Below, in pieces: positions 27,826 through 37,631 of a stretch of 64,000 bases of DNA (positions are counted from its first letter, which is position 1; the number at the start of each line of letters is the position of its first letter). Position numbers and translations under genes: made by a program. Under the pieces are notes generated by a model, which was given only the letters and a program-made list of their open reading frames with translations, did not search any database and had not been told where the DNA came from. This DNA comes from Terricaulis sp. (GTDB lineage Bacteria; Pseudomonadota; Alphaproteobacteria; Caulobacterales; Aquidulcibacteraceae): positions 62,001 to 126,000 of the forward strand of contig JANPZV010000001.1 of NCBI GenBank assembly GCA_024707365.1. Direction: 5' to 3'.

Positions 27826-28590
27826 TTAGTCGCGCGAGCTCATCAGGCTCAGCAGCATCTGGAAGATGGTGACGAACGCGATGTAGAGGTTGAGCGCCCC
27901 CACATTAGTCGCCACCGCCTGGCCGCGCTGATCATTGGCGAGGTAGTAGTAAGACTCGCGCAATTGGTTGGTCTGCGTGGCCACCAGCAGCGCGAACACG
28001 CCCAGCGTCACCACTTGCATGATGATTTCAAGCATCGGCGATTTGAACAGGAAGAAGTTCAAAAGGCTGATCGCCACAAGGCCGAACGTGGCCATGATCA
28101 TGAAGGAGTGCAGGCCAGAAAGGCTGCGCTTTGAGGTGTAGCCATAGAGCGAAAGCGCGCCGAAAGCCGCAGCCGTCAGCAAGAACGCCTTGGCCATGCC
28201 ATCGAACGTCACGGTCAGCGTGCGGCCGGTGACGGTTTCAGCGCTGATCGCGTTCGCGGCGATGAACACCCAAACCCCAAGGCCCGCGCCCATCAGCGTG
28301 ACGATGGACCAATAAAGCAGGCCCGAAGCGGCCGGCGAGGCGTTGCGCATGAAAAAGCTGGAACCCATCAGGATCACCAGCGGGCCCCATTGCACCAGAT
28401 AAATCACGGGCGGCGCGAGCACCACGCTCGTCACCGCCGGCACCGTGCCGATCACGTACGCGAGCACCGCAGACCAGACGAGGCCAAGCCCCATCTTCTG
28501 GTAAACGCCCAGCATGAACTTCCGCAGACCCGGATCCATGGCCAGTTCATCGCGGCCAGCCGGGATCGAGCGGGTTTGGTAGTCGCTCAT
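27826..28590 (-). CDS. ybhL: Bax inhibitor-1/YbhL family membrane protein
   Basis: 254 residues; start ATG 28590 (MSDYQTRSIPAG) directly after AAGGAGGAATT, a perfect ribosome site, so the longer upstream frame is not used. Seven hydrophobic helices; family landmarks are KFMLGVYQKMGLGLVWSAVLAYV near the start and the end region ALNLYIAFVTIFQMLL. YbhL/YccA-like proteins are pH-dependent calcium leak channels or protease modulators in other organisms. Promoter-proximal hairpins suggest a structured leader. Confidence 0.9.
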   Translation of the reverse strand: MSDYQTRSIPAGRDELAMDPGLRKFMLGVYQKMGLGLVWSAVLAYVIGTVPAVTSVVLAPPVIYLVQWGPLVILMGSSFFMRNASPAASGLLYWSIVTLMGAGLGVWVFIAANAISAETVTGRTLTVTFDGMAKAFLLTAAAFGALSLYGYTSKRSLSGLHSFMIMATFGLVAISLLNFFLFKSPMLEIIMQVVTLGVFALLVATQTNQLRESYYYLANDQRGQAVATNVGALNLYIAFVTIFQMLLSLMSSRD

Positions 28591-28690
28591 CAATTCCTCC
28601 TTACCGGGGAAAATCCCCAGCACTGCCGCCATATATGGCGGCGACTCCCCCTAGGGGCAAGCAAAAGCCGATTTTGCCGGCGTTGCCGGC
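28591..28690 (-). promoter_or_regulatory. Structured 5' leader of ybhL
   Basis: Four hairpins in about 100 bp upstream of ybhL: GCCGGC-GTT-GCCGGC (28676-28690), CCCCTAGGGG (28648-28657), an 18-bp palindrome GCCGCC-ATATAT-GGCGGC (28625-28642) and GGGGAAAATCCCC (28606-28618), the last ending 6 bases from the ribosome site on the transcribed strand. A ybhL leader RNA has been proposed in Alphaproteobacteria; whether this is the same motif needs a covariance-model test. Confidence 0.45.
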
Positions 28691-28832
28691 AGGCTGCGCC
28701 GTCACCAAATTTCGCCTCACAGGGAACCGGGAACGCGGCGCCGCGCGTTACCCTCCCGCTCGGCGGGAACCGCAGAGCAACGCCAGAAGCGTCGTCGAAT
28801 CGCGGTACCAGCGGCGCGGAGAGGTTTAGCGG

Positions 28833-31217
28833 GTGGCAGACGAAGACGATCCCAAGCAGCCGGGCGAAGATCCGCCCGAGGCCGGGCCCGAACAAGGGCC
28901 CGAACCCTCGCGCGCGGCGCCAGAGCAGCCTGAGTCGCCAGAGCCGCCTGAGCCGGAAGCGTTCGAGCCGCCGCCGATGCAGATCCTCGACGGCGCGCCA
29001 GAGCCAGAGTCAGAGCCCGAACCAACACCCGCGCCTGCCGCCGAAACCGAACTCCCGCCGCATTATTTCCGCGCCGCCGGCGATCCAGACGAGCCCGAGC
29101 CCGAACCGGAGCCAAGCGCGCTCGCGCGCATGCTCGCGTCGCTGCAAAACGCCGCCGCCGCGGCGCGCGCCTGGGCCGAGCCGAAATGGGTGGCTTTCAC
29201 CGGCCGCGCGCGTGCGGCCGGCGCCGGGCTTGTGCGTTTCTTCAAAGGCCTGCGCCGCCCGCGCGGCGTGCGCGAAACGGCGGTTTGGGCGGGCGCAGCC
29301 GCTGGCGTCGTGCTGGCGTCGATGGTTGCGTTTTTCTTCTTCGTCACCTGGGGCATGCCCTCGACCGACGATTTGTGGGAAGCGCGCCAGGGCCAATCGA
29401 TCACCTTCCTCGATCGCAACGGCAACGTCATCCTGCGCGAAGGCGCGCAGAACGCCCCGCCGGTCGAACTCGACACGCTGCCGCCCTATGTGGCGCAAGC
29501 CTTCATCGCCATCGAGGATCGGCGTTTTTACGATCATTGGGGCGTGGATCTTTCCGGCGTGATGCGCGCGGGCGCGGAGAATTTGCGCGCCGGCCGCGTC
29601 GTGCAGGGCGGCTCCACCATCACCCAGCAATTGGCCAAGAACCTCTTCCTCACCAATGAGCGCTCCTGGCGGCGCAAGGCGCAGGAAGTGGCGATGGCGC
29701 TTTGGCTCGAACGGCGCTTCAGCAAAGACGAGATCATCGCGCTCTATCTCAGCCGCGTCTATTTCGGCGCGGGCGCCTACGGCATCGAAGCAGCGGCCGA
29801 GCGCTATTTCGATCGCCCCGCGCGTGAGCTGACGCTGCTGCAATCAGCCATGCTGGCGGGGCTCGTCAAAGCGCCCTCGCGGCTCAATCCCGCCCGCCAG
29901 GACATCACCGCCGCGCGCGAACGGGCTGAGCTTGTGCTGGCGGAAATGGTGTCGATGGGCTTCATCGGCGAAGCCGAACGCCGCGCCGCCGCGCAAGAGG
30001 AATTGCTGATTTCACGCCGCAACCCGGCGGGCATTCTTGGCTATTATCGCGATTGGATCGATCCGTTGCTGCGCCAGGTGATCGGCGATCAGCGCGACGA
30101 TTTCGTGGTGGAAACCACGCTCGACATCGCCGCCCAGCGCGCCGGCGCCGAAGCGGTGGAAGCCGTTCTCGCCGAACAGGGCGAAGATCGCCGCGTCGGC
30201 CAAGCCGCGCTGCTGGCGATGGGCGAAGATGGCGGCGTGCGCGCCATGGTCGGCGGACGCGATTATGATGAGAGCCAGTTCAACCGCACCTGGCAGGCGC
30301 GCCGCCAGCCGGGCTCTGCGTTCAAATTCTTCATCTATCTGGCGGCGATGGAAAACGGGCTGACGCCCTGGTCGATCCGCCGCGATGAGCCGGTGCGCAT
30401 TTCCATTCCCGGCCAGCCCGATTGGACGCCGGGCAATTATACCGGCCGCTTCAACGGCCCGGTTTCGCTCACCTCGGCGTTCGCGCTATCGTACAACATG
30501 GTGGCCATCCGCATCGCCCATGAGGTGGGCCACGACAAAGTCATCGAAACGGCGCAGCGCCTGGGCGTGCAATCGCCGCTGCACAATTATCACTCGCTCG
30601 CGCTCGGCGCGCAGGAAATGACGCTGCTCGACATCACCCAGGCGTATGGCGCGATGGCGAATGGCGGGCATCGCATGTACGGGCACGGCGTTTCCCGCAT
30701 CCGCCGCGCCAACAATGATGAAACCATGTGGAGCTGGCGCGCGCCCTCCAACGAGCGCGTCATTGAAGAGCGCCCGCTGCGCTTCATGAACGCGATGATG
30801 CTGCGCACCGTGGAGGCCGGCACCGGCACGCGCGTGCGCATGGAAGGCCGCCAGATCGCCGGAAAAACCGGCACCGGCAATGATTATCGCGATGCCTGGT
30901 TCGTTGGCTTCACGCCCGGCTATGTCGCCACCGTGTGGGTCGGCAATGATAATTTCACGGTGACCAACCGCGTCACCGGCGGCGCTCTGCCGGCGGAAAT
31001 CTGGGCGCGTTTCGCCGCGACCGCGCTGGAAAATGTGCCGGTGCGCGCGCTTGATCTGCCGACGGACGCCGATTTTGACCTCGGCGTCCCAGACCCTGGC
31101 GCGGTGCAGAGCGTCAGCGTTGTCGGCGCGCCCATTGGCGCTGTGCTGGGCGGCGCCGATGCGCCTACGCCGGCCGATAGCGAAGACCGATCTCTGGATT
31201 TCGGGCCGGAAGGCTAA
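28833..31217 (+). CDS. Class A penicillin-binding protein with acidic Pro/Glu-rich N-terminal tail
   Basis: 794 residues, GTG start. Residues 1-~110 are a Pro/Glu-rich cytoplasmic tail (runs of PEPEPEPS type). A single membrane helix (~150-172) precedes the GT51 transglycosylase domain: IEDRRFYDHWGVD with the catalytic glutamate and GGSTITQQLAKNL. The transpeptidase domain has SxxK (PGSAFK), SYN (LSYNMVA) and AGKTGTGNDYRDAW. Polymerises and cross-links peptidoglycan. Shorter in the C-terminal part than PBP1A, and a second class A enzyme is encoded at 52.5 kb. A dispersed repeat follows directly. Confidence 0.92.
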   Translation: MADEDDPKQPGEDPPEAGPEQGPEPSRAAPEQPESPEPPEPEAFEPPPMQILDGAPEPESEPEPTPAPAAETELPPHYFRAAGDPDEPEPEPEPSALARMLASLQNAAAAARAWAEPKWVAFTGRARAAGAGLVRFFKGLRRPRGVRETAVWAGAAAGVVLASMVAFFFFVTWGMPSTDDLWEARQGQSITFLDRNGNVILREGAQNAPPVELDTLPPYVAQAFIAIEDRRFYDHWGVDLSGVMRAGAENLRAGRVVQGGSTITQQLAKNLFLTNERSWRRKAQEVAMALWLERRFSKDEIIALYLSRVYFGAGAYGIEAAAERYFDRPARELTLLQSAMLAGLVKAPSRLNPARQDITAARERAELVLAEMVSMGFIGEAERRAAAQEELLISRRNPAGILGYYRDWIDPLLRQVIGDQRDDFVVETTLDIAAQRAGAEAVEAVLAEQGEDRRVGQAALLAMGEDGGVRAMVGGRDYDESQFNRTWQARRQPGSAFKFFIYLAAMENGLTPWSIRRDEPVRISIPGQPDWTPGNYTGRFNGPVSLTSAFALSYNMVAIRIAHEVGHDKVIETAQRLGVQSPLHNYHSLALGAQEMTLLDITQAYGAMANGGHRMYGHGVSRIRRANNDETMWSWRAPSNERVIEERPLRFMNAMMLRTVEAGTGTRVRMEGRQIAGKTGTGNDYRDAWFVGFTPGYVATVWVGNDNFTVTNRVTGGALPAEIWARFAATALENVPVRALDLPTDADFDLGVPDPGAVQSVSVVGAPIGAVLGGADAPTPADSEDRSLDFGPEG

Positions 31218-31232
31218 GCGCCGCGCAATGGC

Positions 31233-31278
31233 TGCGCCTATGGAGCGCGGGCGTCCTCGCCCGCGTTTACGCCAGCCA
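31233..31278. repeat. 46-bp direct copy of the palindromic element 3 left arm and loop
   Basis: Identical to 8539-8584. Here the right arm of the palindrome is missing, so it is a half element. It lies 16 bp after the PBP stop codon, in the 111-bp gap before the convergent YgjP-type gene. Confidence 0.9.
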
Positions 31279-31328
31279 TCGAACTTAACGCGCAGGGCGC
31301 TCAGAGCAAAAATCGCTTTGCGTCGCCC

Positions 31329-32106
31329 TCAGCGCGCCATGCCGATGGCGTGCAGGCCGCAGCCATGCTCATGCAGCCATTGCCGGCCCGCTTCATAGTC
31401 AGGGATGCAGCGGCGCACATGCGCCCAAAAGCGGCGCGAGTGATTCATCTCGCGCAGATGCGCGGTTTCATGCGCGGCGAGATAATCGAGCACGAAAGGC
31501 GGGGCCAGGATCACCCGCCACGAAAACGCAAGCACCCGATCCGATGAGCACGAGCCCCAGCGCGAGCGCAGCTCCTTCACCTGGATGCGCTCGGGCTTCA
31601 CCCCAAGCGTGACAGCGTGATGGGCCACCCGATCAATCAATTCAGCCCGCGCCTGTTCTTTGAAAAACCGCAAGAGCCGCGCTTCAAACAGCGCAAGGTC
31701 GGGCGCGGGCGCGATGAGACGGGGCCAAAGGCCCTCTTCAATGGCGCGGCTTGCCGCGCCCATGGGCGAACACCAGCTCATGATCGACGCCGCGAAACGG
31801 CGCAAACGCCCCAGGCGTCAGCGAAACCCAGCGCGGCAGCCGCGCCAGCTCTTCGGCGATCCAGCCCGCGCGCTCGGCCGCGAACTGCGCCGCGTGCTTC
31901 AAATGCCGCGCGCTTGGCGCGGTGGCGATCGCCTCGCGCCGCGTCGGATCGATGCGCACCGAAACATGCCGCGCGCGCGGATTGACGATCAGCTTCACCG
32001 GCGTGCGGCGGCCGTCGATCGTTTCGATCTCAATCTGAGTTGGCGACGGAGGCGAATCGAATCGCATACGCAAGAATCTCACGCCTGCCCGCCACCGCTC
32101 AAGCAT
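31329..32106 (-). CDS. YgjP/DUF45-type metallopeptidase (frameshift)
   Basis: N-terminal part has VKLIVNPRARHVSVRIDPTRREAI, the opening of the YgjP family; the C-terminal part has RWGSCSSDRVLAFSWRVILAP and the zinc-binding HETAH followed by NHSRRFW, giving the third ligand region. The frame breaks near 31755. Corrected length ~240-255 residues. Probably a cytoplasmic zinc protease of unknown target. Start at 32106, or at ATG 32067 (MRFDSPPSPTQ). Only 5 bp separate it from phaZ, so the two are likely cotranscribed. Confidence 0.82.
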
Positions 32107-32111
32107 ATCCG

Positions 32112-33389
32112 CTAGCCAACAACTGCTTTAGGCCGCGCCCGCTTCACCGCGCCGCCCCCGCGCATGAAATCGCGGATGCGCGGATAGATTTCGGTTTTGT
32201 AGCGCCGGCCCGAGAACACCCCGTAATGGCCAACGCCGGGCTGGATGTAATCGCGGCGCATATGTTCGGGGATGTTCACGCAAAGATCGTGCGCGGCCTG
32301 CGTTTGCCCAATGCCGGAGATATCGTCGTTTTGGCCTTCAACCGTGAGCAGCGCGGTTTTGGTGATGGCGCCGGGATCGACCTTGCGCCCGCGATGCATC
32401 ATCTGCCCGGTGGCGAGGGTGTATTTCTGAAACACCTCTTCGAGCGTCTGAATATAAAACTCTTCGGTGAGATCCATGACGGCGAGATATTCGTCATAAA
32501 ACTCGCGGTGCTTTTCGGTGCTGTCGCCATCGCCGCGCACGAGGTTCTGGAAATACGAATAGTGCGCATCAACGTGCCGCGAGAGGTTCATGCCCATGAA
32601 GCTCGCGAGTTGCACAAAGCCCGGATACACCCGCCGGAACGCGCCCGGATAAAGCGCGGGCACGGTGTGGATCATGTTCTTCTTGAACCAATCGATGTCG
32701 CGCGTTTCGGCAAGCAAGTTCGGCGCGGTGGGGGAGCGGCGGGCGTCAATCGGCGAGCCCATGATCGTCATCGTCAGCGGCGCGCACGGATCATCTTCCG
32801 CCGCCATCAGCGAAACTGCGGCCAGCACAAGCGGCCCCGGCTGGCACACCGCCGCCACATGCGTTTCCGGCCCCAGCGCGCGCAGCATGTCGATGATGTG
32901 GTCGACATAATCGTTGAGATCAAAGCGGCCCGCCAGCAGCGGCACCATGCGCGCGTCAGACCAATCGGTGATGTAAACTTCGTGCTCGGGCAAAAACGCT
33001 TCGACCGTGCTGCGCAGCAGCGTGGCGTAATGGCCAGACATCGGCGCGACGATCAGGATGGTGGGATCGGCGCGCTTGCCGCGCGCGCGCTCCAGCGCCG
33101 CTTCATCGCGCGCGAAATGCAACATCCGGCACCAAGGGCTCGACCAGGCCACCTTCGGTTCAACGGAAACATCAACCCCGTTCACCACGGTTTTCGGCAG
33201 CATCCAATCGGGCTTGGCGTAGCGCCGCGTCATGCTCTCAAAAAGATCAGACGCCGCAGCGGCGGTGCGCACGAGATCATGATCTGCGGCGGGATTGAGC
33301 GGTGAGCGCAGCACGCTCGATTGCATCAGCGCCGCCAAGCGCCATGGCGCCACAGACAAGTGCCCGAGTTCGTAAAGCGAATAGAGCAT
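32112..33389 (-). CDS. phaZ: Intracellular polyhydroxybutyrate depolymerase
   Basis: 425 residues from ATG 33389 (MLYSLYELGHLSVAPWRLAA), the usual start of the family; a longer frame upstream is not supported. It shows AAVCQPGPLVLAAVSLMA, in which cysteine replaces serine as nucleophile as in intracellular PhaZ1 enzymes, and QPGVGHYGVFSGRR with the catalytic histidine. Degrades stored PHB granules, implying that the organism makes this reserve. No synthase gene is in the window. Intact. Confidence 0.9.
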   Translation of the reverse strand: MLYSLYELGHLSVAPWRLAALMQSSVLRSPLNPAADHDLVRTAAAASDLFESMTRRYAKPDWMLPKTVVNGVDVSVEPKVAWSSPWCRMLHFARDEAALERARGKRADPTILIVAPMSGHYATLLRSTVEAFLPEHEVYITDWSDARMVPLLAGRFDLNDYVDHIIDMLRALGPETHVAAVCQPGPLVLAAVSLMAAEDDPCAPLTMTIMGSPIDARRSPTAPNLLAETRDIDWFKKNMIHTVPALYPGAFRRVYPGFVQLASFMGMNLSRHVDAHYSYFQNLVRGDGDSTEKHREFYDEYLAVMDLTEEFYIQTLEEVFQKYTLATGQMMHRGRKVDPGAITKTALLTVEGQNDDISGIGQTQAAHDLCVNIPEHMRRDYIQPGVGHYGVFSGRRYKTEIYPRIRDFMRGGGAVKRARPKAVVG

Positions 33390-33569
33390 GAGCGCCCTTA
33401 CATGCTGCGCCGCAACAAGCTGGTAGTCTGCCGCGCGCCGCGTTTCCAACAAGCTGAAGGCGCCGCACAGGCGAATTATGACGCAGCGCAGCACCCAGCC
33501 TCACCTGAACGTAATGTCAGCTACCGGTGGCGCAAGCGCTGTTTTCAGGAATTGATGGGAAATCGCGCC

Positions 33570-34268
33570 CTAAGGTTCCCGATCCAGCCCCGCCGCGATG
33601 CAGGCTGCGATCACCTCTGGCGGGGTCGGGGCGCGCGGGCTGCGGGGGGTCGCGCGGGTCTTCCTGGCGCCAGGTCGGCACCGCAACGCGCGTGCGCCAT
33701 TGCCCATCGACCACATAAAGCAGCGATGAATGATCGACATTATACGTCCCCGCCGGGGCGCCCTCGATCGCCGCGCGCTGCGCATAGACGTTAAACGCCC
33801 GCCGCGCCGCCTCAACCTGCGCTTCTGTGCCCGAAAGCCCCACAAGGCCCGCCGGAAACCCTTCTGTTTCAACATAAGCGCGCATCACCTCGGGGTGTCG
33901 CGCGCGGGGTCAACGGTGATGAGGATGGGCTGCACGTCATAGCCGCCCGGCAAGGCCAGCGCTTCGGCCAGCGTGAACATCGTCATCGGGCAGACATCAG
34001 GGCAATTGGCGAAGCCGAAATAGATCGCCGCCGGCTGGCCGGCGAAATCGGCCTGCGTCACCGCCGCGCCCGTTCCATCGACAAGATCGATAGGCCCGCC
34101 CACCGCATCGACATTTTCAATAATGCAATCGATCGGCGCTTCGCCGGCTTTGCCGCCCTGGCGATCCCCGCCGACAATCAGCAGCGCCCCAAGCCCCGCC
34201 AGCGCCGCCACGGCCAGCGCAGGCGCCACAGCGCTTGTGAGATTGCGGCGAGGCGTCTCAACATTCAT
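33570..34268 (-). CDS. SCO1/SenC copper chaperone (frameshifts)
   Basis: Membrane-anchored thioredoxin-like protein that delivers copper to the CuA site of cytochrome c oxidase. N-terminal anchor LTSAVAPALAVAALAGLGALLIVGG; copper site FGFANCPDVCP plus the distant histidine in YNVDHSSLLYVV. Frame breaks near 33890 (after DPARDTP) and near 33640; restored product ~230 residues ending IAAGLDREP. In Rhodobacter senC sits between regB and regA; here RegBA is 3.4 kb away, beyond a TonB receptor. Confidence 0.87.
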
Positions 34269-34340
34269 GCCTGAACGCTGCTGTCCGGCGCGCGCCTGCG
34301 CAACGTGGCGCGAGCGCGCACCGGACCCATTGCCGCAGCC

Positions 34341-35306
34341 TTACGCCGTCGCCTGCGCGATGGCCGCGCGCGCCTCGCCCAGCGCGGGCGCTTGCCCAAG
34401 CTCCCCGCCATGGATGCGGTCGGCCAGGCCCATCAGCTGCTCGCTCGTCACCGAGCCCCATTCGGCCAGCTCTGCGATATGAATGCGGCCCCGCCCGCGC
34501 GCGATCGCTTCGTCCCACGCCTGACGCACGCCGCCCCAATATTCGGCGGTATCGGCCCAATAGGCGTCGCCCGCCGCAACCGGATAATCGGAGAAATGCA
34601 GATAGGTGTTGAACCCATCCTCCTGCACGACCGCCTGCGGCTGGCCCTCGCGCTCGCCGAGCTTTGTGTTGTCCTGCTCATGCACCCAGCCATTGGGCAA
34701 AAGCGCGTGGCGGTTGATGCTGCGATAGGAGCTGTAAACCGGATTGCGCACCGCATCGCGCCGCGCCAGCGGCCGCAGCGTGGGCGCGCTTTCCCAGACC
34801 ACGCGCCCCGCATCGTGCGACCAGGCGCCGACCCCGCCATAACGCGGTGAATCATCGGTCTGCCACACGGTTTGCGACCAGACGCCGCGCCGCGCCGCGG
34901 CCGAGACGCTCTCGGTGCGCCAATGATCGCGCCGCTCATACACCAGCACGTTGCGCGGCTGATAGGTCCAATCCTGGCGCCAATGTTTGATGATGAAGGT
35001 GCGCCCCTCATGCTGGGCCACCAGCCAGTGCTGCAGCGAGATGAAATCGCCGCGATCTTCGATCACGCGCACGCTTTCATGGCCGCCGCTGCGGCTCGGG
35101 TCGCGCGGGGTGTAATCCGGCGTAAACGCCACCGTCTCGGTGAAATTGAAGCGAACATGATAATCGCCCGCCATGGCCAGGATCGCTTGGCGATCACGCT
35201 CCACCGCACTGCCGCGCGTTTGCGCGAATGCGAGGGAAGGCGTGAAAGCCGCAACGCCAGCCCCGGCCAGGGCGAGCATCGATGCGCGGCGGGTGAGTTC
35301 ACTCAT
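34341..35306 (-). CDS. DUF6607-like exported protein
   Basis: 321 residues. N-terminus MSELTRRASMLALAGAGVAAFTPSLAFAQ is a Tat-like signal peptide. The mature part is rich in Trp and Tyr (HWRQDWTYQPRNVLVYERRDHWR, GVWSQTVWQTDDSPRYGG), resembling DUF6607 proteins by memory of the family. It begins 16 bp after the TonB receptor gene stop, so they are cotranscribed. Role is inferred to be in the same uptake process; biochemical function unknown. Intact. Confidence 0.65.
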   Translation of the reverse strand: MSELTRRASMLALAGAGVAAFTPSLAFAQTRGSAVERDRQAILAMAGDYHVRFNFTETVAFTPDYTPRDPSRSGGHESVRVIEDRGDFISLQHWLVAQHEGRTFIIKHWRQDWTYQPRNVLVYERRDHWRTESVSAAARRGVWSQTVWQTDDSPRYGGVGAWSHDAGRVVWESAPTLRPLARRDAVRNPVYSSYRSINRHALLPNGWVHEQDNTKLGEREGQPQAVVQEDGFNTYLHFSDYPVAAGDAYWADTAEYWGGVRQAWDEAIARGRGRIHIAELAEWGSVTSEQLMGLADRIHGGELGQAPALGEARAAIAQATA

Positions 35307-35322
35307 AACGCTTTATCCTCCA

Positions 35323-37533
35323 TCAAAAGCGATAGCTGATCGAGGCGGAATAATTGCGCCCCGGCTGGCTGTAAGAATCGAGCACGGCGGGCGTTCCAGT
35401 CAGCCCGCGCACATCGCTCCACCACCAGTATTTTTCATCCGTCACGTTGAACACGCCGACGCGAAGCGTCGCCGCCTCGGTGATATTCCAGAAGGCGGTG
35501 ATGTCGCCAATGGTGAAGCTCGGCGGGCGATAGGCCGGCGGCCGCTTCACCCTCATCCTTGCGCGTCGCGTAGGTGACGATCACTTGCCCGCCAAAGCGC
35601 CCTTGCGGCTCGGTATAGGAGAGCCCCGCCACCACGCGCAGCGGATCGATCGGATCATACGGCCCGCTTGCGCCCGTCCGCTCAAAATCGCCCTCGGCGA
35701 AAGAGGCGGCGATGGAAAAGCCAAAGCCGTTATCCCACGCCGCGTCCGCGCGCGCTTCAAGCCCCCAAACATCAAGTTCGGTGAGGTTCACATACTGATA
35801 AATGATCGGGTCCGCGATCGAGCCCGTGCCGCCCACCGTTTCCTGCGAGATAAAATTCTCATACCAGGCCGAAAACGCCGACGCGCTCGCGCGCCAGGAC
35901 GCGCCGGCGAAGGTCACATCGCGCAAGCGCACGCCAAGCTCCACAGAATCGCTGGTTTCCGGGTCGAGGTCCGGGTTGGGGATGGAGCGATAGGAGAAGA
36001 ACGGCGAGGTCAGGTTCTCGAAATAATTGTTCACCTCGGAAGGCGCCGGCGCCTTAAAGCCCGCGCCATAATTGAAGAACGCGCCAAAATGATCAGTCGG
36101 CCAGGCCACGATGCCCAGCTTGGGCGAAACGTGTGAGCCATCCTGCCCCGAAAGCGCGCCGTAATAGAGCGCGTCCGCCTGCGGATCTAGCTCATAATAA
36201 TCGTAGCGCAGCGCCGGATAGACGACGAGCTGCCCGTTCAAGAACGAAATCTCATCGACCACGAACACGCCCGCGCGCGTGTACTCGGTTTCCGGGAACG
36301 GGCGCTCGGGGAAAACCGCCGGCGCGGTGGGCACGGCGCCATCACGGATCGCGCCTTGGGTGGAGAACGAATAATCGCCGCCGATGATCAGCCGATGGCG
36401 CGCAGGCCCGGTGCTAAACACCAGATCGCCCTGCACATTGCCGCCCCAGACATCATTGTCGTACGTCGTATCGCGCGTGCGATCGACTGCCGGCTCGCGG
36501 TCCTCATAGGTGAACTGGCGCAGCCAACTTTCCTGATAATACGCCGCTGCGAACACGCGATCGAAAGCAAGCCTTCGCCCTCATAGGTGTAGTCCAGCGC
36601 CACGCGCGAGCGTTCGCTTTCATCGAGCCCATCAAGATCAACCACCGTCGCGCTGCGCGCGGTGTAGGCTTCGGTCACGATCTCACGATCGCTATAGTCC
36701 GCCGTCAGCCGCACGCGATGGCCGGCGCCCGGCTCAAACACCAGCCGCCCCAACACCGCGTTGGAGCTAATATCCTGCGGGTTCGGCGCCGTGCGCGCGC
36801 TGGTGAGCGTATTGTCCTCACCTTGGTTTTCTGTTTCATGCCCATCGCGGCGCGTATAGGCCAGCAGCCCGGAGAGGCGGCCAATGCGCCCCGCGGCGGT
36901 GACGCTTTCGGCGAAGCTGTCATCGGCGCTGGCGTAGGCCACGCGCACGCGCGCGCCGAAACTTTCGTCATCGCGCAAGAAATCACTCGGATCTTTGGTG
37001 ATGAAGCTCACCACGCCCGCCAAGCCGTCGCTGCCATACAGCGCCGAGGCCGGCCCGCGCACGATCTCGACAGAATTCAGCAGATCAAGATCCATGTAAT
37101 CGCCGCGCCCGAACGCATTGGGCCCGAACGAAAACGCATCCGGCACGCGGATGCCGTCGATCTGAAACAGCACGCGGTTGCCGTCGAGGCCGCGAATATT
37201 GAAGCCGGAATTGCCGCTCCGGCCGGTTGCGCCGAGCGCCGCCGCAAAGCGCGACGGCTCGGTGCGCACCGAAACCCCCGGCTCAAACCGCACCAGGTCT
37301 TTGATGTCGGTGTAGAGATTGCGCTCAATCTCTTCGGCGGTGATGACAGTCACCACCGCCGGGGCGTCGAACGTATCGGTCGGCGCGCGCGTAGCCGTGA
37401 CGGTGATGGTCCCGTCCTCGGCGTCCGCCTCTTCGGCCATGGCCGTGCCCAGCATCCCCGCACCCAGCGCCGCCGCGATGGCCGTGCCGCCCCAAAACCC
37501 CAATTTCCGCATCGTCATCCCCGTCTGGGCCAA
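35323..37533 (-). CDS. TonB-dependent receptor of the hemoglobin/transferrin family (frameshifts)
   Basis: About 730 residues after correction. Signal peptide near residue 30 (GTAMAEEA), then the plug domain: ITVTATRAPTDTFDAPAVVTVITAEEI, FNIRGLDGNRVLFQIDGIRVPDAF and IVRGPASALYGSDGLAGVV. The barrel has many alternating strands and ends GRNYSASISYRF with the terminal aromatic residue. The plug resembles heme/hemoglobin receptors such as HutA/HmuR. Frame breaks near 36560 and near 35545. Substrate inferred. Likely iron regulated: an inverted repeat lies 17 bp upstream. Confidence 0.82.
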
Positions 37534-37549
37534 TATCCGCCCGCTCTAT

Positions 37550-37564
37550 TGCGAGTGCTTCGCA
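37550..37564. promoter_or_regulatory. Inverted repeat TGCGA-N5-TCGCA upstream of the TonB receptor
   Basis: A 15-bp perfect 5-5-5 palindrome between the divergent TonB receptor and regB, 17 bp before the receptor start at 37533. The position suits an iron-responsive repressor (Fur or Irr), but the sequence is not a textbook match, so the assignment is inference. Confidence 0.35.
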
Positions 37565-37631
37565 GAATCAATAGCGCTTGGTCGCAATCTGCTGACTTGA
37601 GGGCTGCGGCGCGCCAGCGCATGCAGGGCCC

